Shown: positions 1 through 7,460, counted from the first letter of the stretch. The stretch is DNA of 14,477 nucleotides from CAZXDS01 sp964639525 (GCA_964639525.1 CAZXDS010000078.1:1-14477); one strand, 5' to 3'. The notes: generated from the sequence alone by a model not told the origin. Numbers and translations are program-made.

Positions 1-18
1 AATAATATTATTACAACA

Positions 19-96
19 ATGAATTTAGAAAATGTAAATAACGTTACACTTTTAACAGCTTGGTGGTGGTGGAGCAATAATATTCCGCTTTCCTAA
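19..96 (+). CDS. trpL: Tryptophan-rich leader peptide of the trpB attenuator
   Basis: A 25-codon reading frame begins MNLENVNNVTLLTAWWWW and continues through SNNIPLS to a TAA at 94-96. Four consecutive TGG codons occupy 61-72. Such a Trp run in a very short frame just before a tryptophan gene and an intrinsic terminator is the hallmark of a ribosome-sensing attenuator leader: scarcity of charged tRNA-Trp stalls the ribosome on these codons. ATG 19 is the only start inside the window, but the frame stays open to the window edge and no Shine-Dalgarno sequence precedes ATG 19, so the true start could lie upstream. The peptide itself probably has no function after translation. Confidence 0.85.
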   Translation: MNLENVNNVTLLTAWWWWSNNIPLS

Positions 97-188
97 GCTT
101 ATATAATATTTTAAAAAATGCCGTGGATAGTGGAAAACACCGTTCACGGTTTTTTATTTTTAAACTCAACCGTGAACTTTTCACGGTT
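85..188 (+). promoter_or_regulatory. Transcription attenuator (alternative RNA hairpins) controlling trpB
   Basis: Seen by hand pairing: (a) 85-93 with 125-133, eight of nine pairs including one G-U; (b) 120-132 with 138-150, one mismatch, GAAAA loop; (c) antiterminator 142-151 with 168-177, ten perfect pairs; (d) terminator 168-176 with 180-188, nine perfect pairs. Neighbouring pairings exclude each other. Inferred logic: a ribosome stalled on the Trp codons at 61-72 leaves 85-93 free, so (a) forms, (b) is blocked, and (c) prevents the terminator. A ribosome reaching the stop at 94-96 covers 85-93, so (b) and then (d) form and transcription stops before trpB. The promoter is outside the window. 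Pairings (c) and (d) are strong; the role of (a) is inferred. Confidence 0.8.
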
Positions 189-195
189 TTTTTTT
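168..195 (+). terminator. Intrinsic terminator of the trp attenuator
   Basis: AACCGTGAA (168-176) and TTCACGGTT (180-188) form a nine-pair stem with a three-base CTT loop, followed by an unbroken T run to 195. It ends 38 bases before the trpB start, so it must be overcome for trpB expression. Its 5' arm is also the 3' arm of the competing antiterminator (142-151 with 168-177). Confidence 0.85.
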
Positions 196-233
196 GATTT
201 TTTTTCAACACATAAAACAAAAGGAGTTTTAAA

Positions 234-1598
234 ATGAGAGACAACAAAATCTATCTTCAGGCTAGTGAAATGCCGACAGAGTATTATAATATTTTGCCCG
301 ATTTACCTTCCCCTTTGGCAATGCCATTAAATCCGGCAACGAAAGAACCGATTTCACCAAATGATTTATCGGCAATTTTTCCCGAGGAATTAATTATGCA
401 GGAAATGAGTCCGGAAAGATTTATTAAAATTCCCGAAGAAGTTTTGAATATTTATACAATCAGTCGCCCAACTCCGGTTATCAGGGCTTTTAGACTGGAA
501 GAATTTCTCGGAACACCTGCAAAAATATATTTCAAATACGAAGGTGTAAATCCGGCAGGAAGTCATAAAACAAACACCGCAATTGCTCAGGCTTATTACA
601 ATAAAAGGGCGGGAATTAAGAAACTTGTTACGGAAACCGGTGCAGGACAATGGGGAAGTGCTTTATCAATTGCCGCACAACATTTTGGAATTCAATTGGA
701 AGTGTTTATGGTGAAAGTAAGTATAAATCAGAAACCGTACAGAAGAACAATGATGAGACTTCACGGCGCTACTGTGCACGCAAGTCCGTCAAATTTAACA
801 AACACAGGACGAGCAATTTTAGAAAAAGAACCTAATTCACCGGGTTCACTTGGAATGGCAATAAGCGAAGCGGTTGAAATTGCAGCCTCAAGTAATGATA
901 CAAATTACTCGCTCGGCAGCGTTTTAAACCACGTTTTACTTCATCAAACAATTATCGGTGAAGAAGCAAAAAAGCAGTTGGCAAAAGTTGGCGAATATCC
1001 GGATATTATAATCGGTTGTTCAGGCGGAGGAAGTAATTTCGGTGGAATTAGCTTCCCGTTTTTACGTGATAAACTTACAGGCGATAAAAAGGATTTACGC
1101 GTAATTGCAGTTGAGCCTGCTTCGTGTCCTTCTTTAACTCACGGAAAATTTGCATATGATTTTGGTGATACGGCTGGCTACACACCGCTGATGAAAATGT
1201 TTACTCTGGGGCATAATTTTATTCCGCCAAAAATTCATGCAGGAGGTTTACGTTATCACGGAATGGCACCAACTGTTTCTAATCTTTATAAAAATGGAAT
1301 GATAGAAGCCCAGTCTTTTCATCAAATAGAGGTATTTGATGCTGCAAAAACATTTATACAAACAGAAGGAATTATTCCTGCTCCCGAAAGTGCACATGCA
1401 ATTAAAGCGACAATTGAAGAAGCAAAAAAATGTAAAGAAACCGGCGAGGCAAAAACTATTCTTTTCAATTTGTCAGGGCATGGATTTTTAGACCTTGGCG
1501 CTTATGATATGTACATTGATAATAAATTAGAAGACTATAAATTGCCGGAAGAACTTATTTTTAGATATTTGGCTGAATTACCGGAAGTTGAAGAATAA
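234..1598 (+). CDS. trpB: Tryptophan synthase beta chain, TrpB2 type
   Basis: PLP enzyme that condenses indole with L-serine to give L-tryptophan. At 454 residues with an extended N-terminus it matches TrpB2 (about 420-460) rather than classical TrpB (about 400). The PLP-binding lysine is K112 in GSHKTN, the catalytic glutamate is E134 in ETGAGQWG (TrpB1 proteins usually have H in place of W), and the phosphate-binding glycine loop is GCSGGGSN at 261-268. The start is set by AAGGAG at 221-226, seven bases before ATG. There is no trpA next to it; TrpB2 proteins often lie away from trpA and are thought to work alone or in indole salvage. The upstream leader and attenuator indicate control by charged tRNA-Trp, supporting a real role in tryptophan supply. 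A convergent argF follows beyond a hairpin. Confidence 0.95.
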   Translation: MRDNKIYLQASEMPTEYYNILPDLPSPLAMPLNPATKEPISPNDLSAIFPEELIMQEMSPERFIKIPEEVLNIYTISRPTPVIRAFRLEEFLGTPAKIYFKYEGVNPAGSHKTNTAIAQAYYNKRAGIKKLVTETGAGQWGSALSIAAQHFGIQLEVFMVKVSINQKPYRRTMMRLHGATVHASPSNLTNTGRAILEKEPNSPGSLGMAISEAVEIAASSNDTNYSLGSVLNHVLLHQTIIGEEAKKQLAKVGEYPDIIIGCSGGGSNFGGISFPFLRDKLTGDKKDLRVIAVEPASCPSLTHGKFAYDFGDTAGYTPLMKMFTLGHNFIPPKIHAGGLRYHGMAPTVSNLYKNGMIEAQSFHQIEVFDAAKTFIQTEGIIPAPESAHAIKATIEEAKKCKETGEAKTILFNLSGHGFLDLGAYDMYIDNKLEDYKLPEELIFRYLAELPEVEE

Positions 1599-1639
1599 CA
1601 ATTGATTATTGCAATAAAAAAGTCTCTGATTTTAAATTA

Positions 1640-1676
1640 TTTTTGTAGCACAGATTACCAATCTGTGCTACAAAAA
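1640..1676. repeat. Perfect 17-bp palindrome between trpB and argF (REP/MITE-like)
   Basis: TTTTTGTAGCACAGATT (1640-1656) and its exact reverse complement (1660-1676) flank the three-base loop ACC. It sits between convergent trpB and argF. The T run is on the 5' arm and the 3' arm ends in A, so it is not a textbook intrinsic terminator for either gene, although it may still separate them. Perfect arms with a GTAGC...GCTAC core suggest a dispersed REP- or MITE-like element; copy number cannot be judged from this window. Confidence 0.75.
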
Positions 1677-1689
1677 GTTGTAAACCAAT

Positions 1690-2691
1690 TTAACTGCCTA
1701 ATGTTGCAACCATAACTGCTTTTATAGTATGCATTCTGTTTTCCGCTTCGTCAAAAACAATTGAGTGTTCGGATTCAAAAACATCGTCAGTAACTTCGAG
1801 ACTTTCCATTCCGAATTTTTGAAAAATTTCTTCGCCGATTTTTGTACCGCGATTGTGAAATGCAGGTAAACAGTGCATAAATTTTACATTGTTATTGCCC
1901 GTTAATTTTATGGCATTCATGTTTATTTGATAAGGTTTTAATGCGTTAATTCTCTCTTCCCAAACTTCAGCAGGTTCGCCCATTGAAACCCAAACATCTG
2001 TGTAAAGAAAATCTGCTCCTTTCACGCCTTCTTCAACTTTTTCGGTAATAGTAATTTTAGCTCCTGATTTTTCAGCAATTGCTTTACATTGTTTAACCAA
2101 AGTTTCATTTGGCCAATAGTTTCTAGGTGCACACAACCTCACATCCATTCCCATAATTGCTCCGCCGACAAGAAGAGAGTTTCCCATGTTAAAACGGGCA
2201 TCGCCAAGGTAACAGAAAGAAACCTGATTTAACGGTTTGCTGCTGTGCTCTTCCATCGTCATAAAATCTGCAAGTACTTGAGTCGGGTGGTACTCGTTAG
2301 TAAGTCCGTTCCAAACAGGCACGCCTGCATTAGTAGCAAGTTCCTCAACAATTTCCTGACCAAAACCGCGATACTCAATTCCATCGTACATTCTTCCAAG
2401 CACACGGGCAGTATCTTTCATTGATTCTTTATTTCCGATTTGTGAACCGCTTGGTCCTAAATAAGTAATATTTGCACCTTGATCGTAAGCGGCGGTTTCA
2501 AATGCGCAGCGAGTTCTTGTGGAAGATTTTTCAAAAATTAAAGCGATATTTTTTCCTTTCAAGGCTGGTTTTTCATAACTGCCATATTTTGCAGCTTTTA
2601 AGTCGTGTGATAATTTTAATAAAAATTTAAGTTCGGTTTGTGTGAAATCTAATAATTTCACATAATTTCTGTTTCTTAAGTTTACGGGCAT
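1690..2691 (-). CDS. argF: Ornithine carbamoyltransferase
   Basis: Transfers the carbamoyl group of carbamoyl phosphate to ornithine, giving citrulline in cytosolic arginine biosynthesis. The 333 residues match the long E. coli-like form. The carbamoyl-phosphate motif STRTR is at 57-61, HPTQ at 135-138, the SMG ornithine-loop motif lies in DVWVSMGEP, and HCLPA with the catalytic cysteine is at 273-277, so all key residues are present. The start is supported by AGGAGA (plus-strand 2698-2703), six bases upstream. Possible promoter elements on the minus strand are TATAAT (2751-2746) and TATATTTG (2737-2730), neither with a convincing partner element. No other arg genes are adjacent, so anabolic or catabolic use cannot be decided from context; sequence length and isolation favour the anabolic role. 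Confidence 0.95.
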   Translation of the reverse strand: MPVNLRNRNYVKLLDFTQTELKFLLKLSHDLKAAKYGSYEKPALKGKNIALIFEKSSTRTRCAFETAAYDQGANITYLGPSGSQIGNKESMKDTARVLGRMYDGIEYRGFGQEIVEELATNAGVPVWNGLTNEYHPTQVLADFMTMEEHSSKPLNQVSFCYLGDARFNMGNSLLVGGAIMGMDVRLCAPRNYWPNETLVKQCKAIAEKSGAKITITEKVEEGVKGADFLYTDVWVSMGEPAEVWEERINALKPYQINMNAIKLTGNNNVKFMHCLPAFHNRGTKIGEEIFQKFGMESLEVTDDVFESEHSIVFDEAENRMHTIKAVMVATLGS

Positions 2692-2874
2692 AAATATTCT
2701 CCTGATAAAAATAAATTTGATTTATAGTTCAAATATAAAAATAAAATTATACGGTTTTGATACTTTGCAAATAAAAAGAATAGCTTCTAATTAAAAGTCA
2801 TAATTTTTTTCGCACAATTAGTAATATCATTATTTGAGTTTTAGAAACATTTTAGAGTTTTCATTTTATAAAAA

Positions 2875-2886
2875 ATAACATGTTAT
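2875..2886. promoter_or_regulatory. ATAACATGTTAT palindrome upstream of the aminomutase gene
   Basis: A perfect 12-base palindrome lies 36 bases before the ATG at 2923, in the divergent argF/aminomutase intergenic region (2692-2922). Its position would suit an operator for a dimeric regulator, but AT-rich sequence yields such palindromes by chance. The rest of this region is AT-rich with nothing else I can assign with confidence. Confidence 0.25.
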
Positions 2887-2922
2887 CTGCCAAAATTGGC
2901 TTTAATAAGGATTTAAAGAATT

Positions 2923-4317
2923 ATGATAAAACCTTTAAAATTAAAACTATATGGATTGCATGATATTGATAAGATTCCGCAACTGCAAAAAATCTCAGAA
3001 AAGGAAATATTTGAGTCGAAAATTGTTTCGCAAGTATTACCTTTTCGTACTAATAATTACATTATCGAAGAATTAATTGATTGGGCAAATGTTCCCGATG
3101 ATTCAATGTATAAATTAAATTTTATGCAGAGAGATATGCTGCCGCCTGAACATTTTGAAAGAATGGCAAAAGCAATTAATCAATCAAAATCTTCTTTGGA
3201 AATTAAATTAATTGCTAATTCAATCAGATTTGAATTAAACCCTCACCCTGCTGAACAGTTAACTGCAAATGTACCTCACGACGAAAATGATGAAATAATT
3301 CCCGGAGTTCAGCACAAGTATGACGAAACCTGTTTAATCTTTCCATCAAGTGGTCAAACTTGTCATGCATATTGTACTTTTTGTTTTCGGTGGCCGCAGT
3401 TTGTCGGTTTGAATAATTTCAAATTTGCCACTGATAAATCCCAAAAATATCAAAAATATTTGATGAAGCATAAAGAAATTACCGATGTACTTATTACCGG
3501 CGGTGATCCGATGATAATGTCCGCTGCAAAGCTTGCTTCATATATTAAACCTCTCCTTTCGCCTGAATATGACCACATTCGGAATATTAGAATCGGCACT
3601 AAATCAATTTCCTATTGGCCTTACAGATATGTAACCGATAAAGATGCTTACGAAATACTTAAGTTATTCGAAAAAATTGTAAAGGCAGGGAAGCATTTGT
3701 CCGTAATGAATCACTTTAATCATTGGGTGGAACTTTCAACAAATGTCGCAAAAGAGGCAGTGCGGCTTATTAGAAGTACAGGTGCGGAAATTCGAGCACA
3801 ATCGCCTGTAATTCACCATATAAACGACGACTATAAAATATGGGTGAAAATGTGGAAAGCTCAAGTGAGAGAAGGAATAATTCCATATTATTTTTTTATT
3901 GCGAGAAATACCGGTGCGGTTGATTATTTTAAAATTCCACTCGTAAAAGCATTTGAAATTTTCAGGAATGCCTATACCCATGTTTCCGGTTTGTGCCGAA
4001 CTGTTAGAGGTCCGGTAATGTCATCAACTTCGGGAAAGATTGTTATTGAAGGTATATCAAAAATTAAAGGTGAAAAAGTATTTGTTTTAAATTTTCTTCA
4101 ATCACGAAACTCTAATTGGACAAAACGGACTTTCTTTGCACAATTTGACAGTAAAGCTACATGGATTGACGAACTTAAACCGGCATTTGGTGAAAACAAA
4201 TTCTTTTTTGAAGATGAACTTGAGGGTATTTTAAAAGGGGAAGTCGCAAGTATTAATACAGTGGAATTTATAAAAGATAGTCTTTCTGAAAGCTTAACTA
4301 ATAACAATGTTGCTTAG
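2923..4317 (+). CDS. Radical SAM, PLP-dependent aminomutase of the lysine 2,3-aminomutase family; substrate unknown
   Basis: The 464-residue protein has the radical-SAM cluster motif CxxxCxxC at C147, C151 and C154, and GGDP at 193-196. Aligning by eye with clostridial lysine 2,3-aminomutase (KAM): the carboxylate-binding Arg134 matches R156, and the PLP lysine Lys337 matches K372 in HVSG...SGK with identical spacing. The two aspartates that grip the lysine side-chain amine (Asp293, Asp330) match R328 and V365, again with the same 37-residue spacing. The C-terminal zinc-binding cysteines of KAM are absent. So the chemistry (amino-group migration on a free alpha-amino acid) looks retained but lysine is unlikely to be the substrate. 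AAGGA at 2907-2911 serves as a somewhat distant ribosome site. It appears monocistronic; the 177-base gap to the next gene shows no clear terminator. Confidence 0.8.
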   Translation: MIKPLKLKLYGLHDIDKIPQLQKISEKEIFESKIVSQVLPFRTNNYIIEELIDWANVPDDSMYKLNFMQRDMLPPEHFERMAKAINQSKSSLEIKLIANSIRFELNPHPAEQLTANVPHDENDEIIPGVQHKYDETCLIFPSSGQTCHAYCTFCFRWPQFVGLNNFKFATDKSQKYQKYLMKHKEITDVLITGGDPMIMSAAKLASYIKPLLSPEYDHIRNIRIGTKSISYWPYRYVTDKDAYEILKLFEKIVKAGKHLSVMNHFNHWVELSTNVAKEAVRLIRSTGAEIRAQSPVIHHINDDYKIWVKMWKAQVREGIIPYYFFIARNTGAVDYFKIPLVKAFEIFRNAYTHVSGLCRTVRGPVMSSTSGKIVIEGISKIKGEKVFVLNFLQSRNSNWTKRTFFAQFDSKATWIDELKPAFGENKFFFEDELEGILKGEVASINTVEFIKDSLSESLTNNNVA

Positions 4318-4494
4318 TTATTTCAAATTAATTGAATTATTTAGTATTTGATTAATGTACTTGTTTAATTTAAAAATATTATTACTTTATACCATATAAT
4401 AAATAAAATATTGCTGTTTACGTAACAACAATTAATGCTCCTGAATGATTTAATTTATTTAACAGATATAAATTTCAACAAATTGGAGTTAGTC

Positions 4495-6078
4495 ATGAAA
4501 AAAATAATTTTCTATTTCCTAATTATTTCCATCGTAATATTTTTTCACTCACAATGTAACGCTCAAGTTACTAACCTCACTGTAAACGGTGCGACACCCG
4601 GACAACATTTTACTATGGAATCCGGAGGCGAAATGAATTGGCAATACAATGTTCCTTTACCCGGTGATACAGCATTCATCGAAATTTGGTTAGACTTAAA
4701 TAATAGCGGTATTATTGATTCAAGTGTCGATAAAATTTGGCAGCGGTTTTATCAAATTGATGGTGATACTGTTGGTGATAACGGACCGCCTGATTTAGAC
4801 GGTATTGCAAATGGCTCGGTTTTTCTCAATATTTTACTTGGTTTGGCTCCGGCAGATTATATTTTGAAAGTTGAAAATAACGGAATAGGTCAAGCGGTCG
4901 CCGGAACCGTTACACCTCTTACGGATGTTGCTTATACAATTTCCGGTAAGGTTACAGTTCCTGCGGGAATTGATCCTTCCAATATTTCTGTTGAGTTAAA
5001 TAGGAGCGATGAGTTTATGCCATTTTTCTGGGATGCTTTAACAGATGCACAAGGTAACTTTGCCATTAGAATGACTTCGGATACAACCGGAAATCCTTGG
5101 GAATTAGAGTTGCTTGAAGGTCAATTTGACGGTTTCCTAATAAATCCTAAAAACTACGAAATTACCATAGACGGCGATAAAAACAATTTAGATTTTAGTG
5201 TAACCGAAGCTGATGCACAAGTTTCAGGGAAAATTGAAGATGAAACTGGAAATGCAATTCCATTTCAAACTGTAACGTTGTTCTATTTGTTGTCCGATAA
5301 CTCAGGATCATTTAATTATTATAGTAATAGCGATATTAACGGATTGTTCCATTTTGGGATTCCGGAAAATATGTTAACAGGGCAAGAATGGATTTTACAA
5401 ACTTGGAGCAGAAATTCAGATACAACAGAGAATTTTATGGATACAAGAATAAAGTTAAATCCCATTAATGTTGGAGACAGTGTTTATAAAAATCTGACTT
5501 TATATTTTGCTGATACAACAATTACAGGAACAGTTTCTTTTGAAGGAATTGATACGAATATTCCCCGAACTCTTATAATTGCAGCAACCGACAGCACTGA
5601 GGCGTATGCAAATAATGATACTGCAACAGGTAAATATACTTTACGCGTTTCAAGTAAGATGTCTTCGTACAAGTTATTTGGAACAAATTTACCACCGGAT
5701 TACGACCCGATTACTTTGCAGAATATTTTACCCGGTGAGATTAATGCAGATTTCAATTACATACTTACAGATGTGAAAAAAAATGATGAATTATTGCCGA
5801 AACAATTTAAGCTATTTCAAAATTATCCAAACCCGTTTAATCCGACTACAACAATAGAATATTCAATCCCATATGTTGAGACAAGGCATACCTTGTCTGT
5901 ACAATTAAGAATTTATGATATTCTCGGCAGGCAAGTTGCTTCATTATTAAATAAATCGATGAACCCCGGTAATTATGAAGTACATTTTAATGCTTCCGAC
6001 TTACCGTCGGGGTTATATTTTTACAGATTAACAGCAGGAAAATACATTGCTGTAAAAAAAATGATGCTGCTCAAATAA
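4495..6078 (+). CDS. Secreted protein with carboxypeptidase-regulatory-like repeats and type IX sorting domain
   Basis: The start is ATG 4495, with GGAG at 4485-4488 six bases upstream; an in-frame ATG-less extension to 4435 has no ribosome site and would bury the signal peptide. The 527-residue product has a Sec signal (MKK plus hydrophobic stretch, likely cleavage after A23). Three segments have the look of carboxypeptidase-regulatory/CNA-B beta-sandwich domains: YTISGKV (near 4933), AQVSGKI (near 5215) and TITGTV (near 5518), each followed by DxxGxF- or GxY-type endings. From about residue 436 it has a type IX (Por) C-terminal sorting domain with FQNYPNPFNP, IYDILGR and GLYFYRL motifs. It is expected to be exported and attached to or released from the cell surface. 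No catalytic domain is recognised. A palindromic insertion lies inside the sorting domain (about residues 460-470). Function unknown. Confidence 0.85.
   Translation: MKKIIFYFLIISIVIFFHSQCNAQVTNLTVNGATPGQHFTMESGGEMNWQYNVPLPGDTAFIEIWLDLNNSGIIDSSVDKIWQRFYQIDGDTVGDNGPPDLDGIANGSVFLNILLGLAPADYILKVENNGIGQAVAGTVTPLTDVAYTISGKVTVPAGIDPSNISVELNRSDEFMPFFWDALTDAQGNFAIRMTSDTTGNPWELELLEGQFDGFLINPKNYEITIDGDKNNLDFSVTEADAQVSGKIEDETGNAIPFQTVTLFYLLSDNSGSFNYYSNSDINGLFHFGIPENMLTGQEWILQTWSRNSDTTENFMDTRIKLNPINVGDSVYKNLTLYFADTTITGTVSFEGIDTNIPRTLIIAATDSTEAYANNDTATGKYTLRVSSKMSSYKLFGTNLPPDYDPITLQNILPGEINADFNYILTDVKKNDELLPKQFKLFQNYPNPFNPTTTIEYSIPYVETRHTLSVQLRIYDILGRQVASLLNKSMNPGNYEVHFNASDLPSGLYFYRLTAGKYIAVKKMMLLK
5874..5903. 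repeat. Palindromic element inside the sorting-domain coding sequence
   Basis: AGACAAGG (5879-5886) and CCTTGTCT (5891-5898) form eight perfect pairs around a CATA loop. Beyond a two-base mismatch the outer TGT (5874-5876) pairs with ACA (5901-5903). Translated, it gives an ETRHTLSV-like segment between SIPYV and QLRIYD, where other sorting domains run straight from the SIP strand to the next strand. It appears to be a short palindromic repeat inserted in frame and tolerated in a surface loop. The outer TGT/ACA resembles the ends of the core palindrome at 1644-1672. Confidence 0.6.
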
Positions 6079-6092
6079 AATTTGGATATTTT

Positions 6093-6124
6093 AAAAGGTT
6101 CGGCACTATTGCTGAGCCTTTTTT
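6093..6124. terminator. Terminator between convergent genes
   Basis: A 13-pair stem with two G-U pairs joins 6093-6105 to 6110-6122 around a CTAT loop, with a T run at 6119-6124 on the plus strand. It lies after the stop of the secreted-protein gene and abuts the stop of the minus-strand HD gene (6125-6127). The A-rich 5' side gives a short U tract on the minus strand as well, so it may serve both genes. Confidence 0.75.
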
Positions 6125-7360
6125 CTAATTTATAAATGAATTAAAATCGGCACCCGGGAAAAACAGTACTGCAATTCCAAATGCAAGAATTGAAACTATC
6201 ATTCCGTAAACAAATATGTTATAACATATATTTAAGTATTTATATTTTTGTGCTAAAACTTGCCCGAGGGAATGAAAATCTCTAATCATAATGTCATACA
6301 AGTATTCGCGATCGTTCATCAGTTGTTTAATGCCCCATGTAAAATCAGGAAGTTTCATATTGTAAAAATTCCCGAAGAATAATAGGTTAGCTTTCTTTTC
6401 AATAATGTCATCTTTAGAACAAATGCCTGCTGTTATTTTTGGCTTTGTTACAAGGGTAGCATATATTAGAGTTACAAGGCTAACTGTTGATAAAATTATA
6501 GTCGGGATAATTAAGTTCGGGTTTGTGTCGAGTTTTCGTGCAAGAAAAGCAACAACGGCAGTTAAAATCAGCGTGTTCACACTTATCATTATGTGAGCTT
6601 TACCGTCTGCCATTTGAGTAAATGCAATATGTGTTCTCATCACATTTCTAAACATTGTTTCAATTCCGCGATCAGCTCTTTTATCATTTTCAGTTTTGCT
6701 TTTTAGTTTTTGTTTTTCAAGTTCAATTTTTTCTTTTTTTAATTTGTTATCGTCAAGGGTTGTAAGAAGTTTTCTCAACTTTTTTTGAAGACCCACGAAG
6801 TTCTTTCGTTTTTGAGCTGAATAATTTTCTTTCGCAAATTCTGTAAAGTATTCGTGTTTACCAATAAAGCTCAAACTGCTTGTCAGCCATTCATGTTCGC
6901 TAAACGTTTCGCCCTTTGTTTTTTCAATTTCAAGGCGGTAAAGTTCATTTTTATCGGTGAAATTTTTTTTGCCGAGATGTAATAAATCTGCATCGCAAAG
7001 AACCTGCTCTAATATGTTTTCGGGGTTTTGCGGCATTTTTGTCGCCATAATACATTTCTCAATTGTGCTGATTTTCTCATTGGGATAATTTAATTCGGAT
7101 AAGTATTCTCTTGCAATTTTACAACTGAACTCTTCGTGTCCTTCGCATTGAACTGTGTAACCAGTATCGTGAAACCAAGCGGAGAGAATGACGAGTTCCT
7201 GTTCTTCCTCGCCCAAATTTTCGGCTTTGCCTATTTTTACTGCATTCTTTGCTACTTCGTTGGTGTGAGTATAATCGTGGAAAATTAGTTTGGGACGAGT
7301 ATTTTCTTTTAAGTAATTGAAAACATAGTCCTCAATTGCAGTACACACTTCTCTATTCAT
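6125..7360 (-). CDS. HD-domain phosphohydrolase fused to a Pycsar-effector-like (PycTM) membrane domain
   Basis: The 411-residue protein has three parts. (1) An N-terminal HD metal-dependent phosphohydrolase, about 25-180, with candidate ligands H32, H64-D65, H75 and D123/D125. (2) A charged coiled-coil linker, about 185-230, rich in K and E. (3) A C-terminal membrane region with hydrophobic segments near 257-274, 283-304 and 380-401, introduced by ADGKAHIMISVN, a form of the (D)xKAxxLxxxN signature of the PycTM/DUF5706 family. PycTM proteins are membrane effectors of Pycsar anti-phage systems that respond to cyclic pyrimidine nucleotides. HD fusions might hydrolyse or bind a nucleotide at the membrane. 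No nucleotide cyclase is nearby; the divergent neighbour is a Nudix hydrolase. HD and TM calls are firm; the PycTM assignment is from memory of the family signature, and the role is inferred. Confidence 0.8.
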   Translation of the reverse strand: MNREVCTAIEDYVFNYLKENTRPKLIFHDYTHTNEVAKNAVKIGKAENLGEEEQELVILSAWFHDTGYTVQCEGHEEFSCKIAREYLSELNYPNEKISTIEKCIMATKMPQNPENILEQVLCDADLLHLGKKNFTDKNELYRLEIEKTKGETFSEHEWLTSSLSFIGKHEYFTEFAKENYSAQKRKNFVGLQKKLRKLLTTLDDNKLKKEKIELEKQKLKSKTENDKRADRGIETMFRNVMRTHIAFTQMADGKAHIMISVNTLILTAVVAFLARKLDTNPNLIIPTIILSTVSLVTLIYATLVTKPKITAGICSKDDIIEKKANLLFFGNFYNMKLPDFTWGIKQLMNDREYLYDIMIRDFHSLGQVLAQKYKYLNICYNIFVYGMIVSILAFGIAVLFFPGADFNSFIN

Positions 7361-7460
7361 TTTACCAACTCATTGTTATCTTGTTAATAATATTTAAATA
7401 TAAAAATTCAATATATAAAAAATAAAATGTTTGTAAATTTTAATACAAGAATTTGGGAAC

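Noticed and set aside
44..247. 67-residue minus-strand frame over the attenuator
   Set aside because: It is antisense to the leader and terminator, low in complexity and has no family features.
390..650. Minus-strand frame inside trpB
   Set aside because: Antisense shadow of a strongly conserved coding region.
1640..1676. Hairpin read as a standard bidirectional terminator
   Set aside because: The U-rich side is the 5' arm on each strand and the 3' arm is followed by GTTG or other non-U bases.
2730..2751. TATATTTG and TATAAT on the minus strand as the argF promoter
   Set aside because: Neither has a -33/-35 element at suitable spacing in this AT-rich stretch; mentioned in the argF entry only.
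4435..4494. 20-residue extension of the secreted-protein gene
   Set aside because: There is no ribosome site before 4435, whereas ATG 4495 has GGAG at correct spacing and starts a normal signal peptide.
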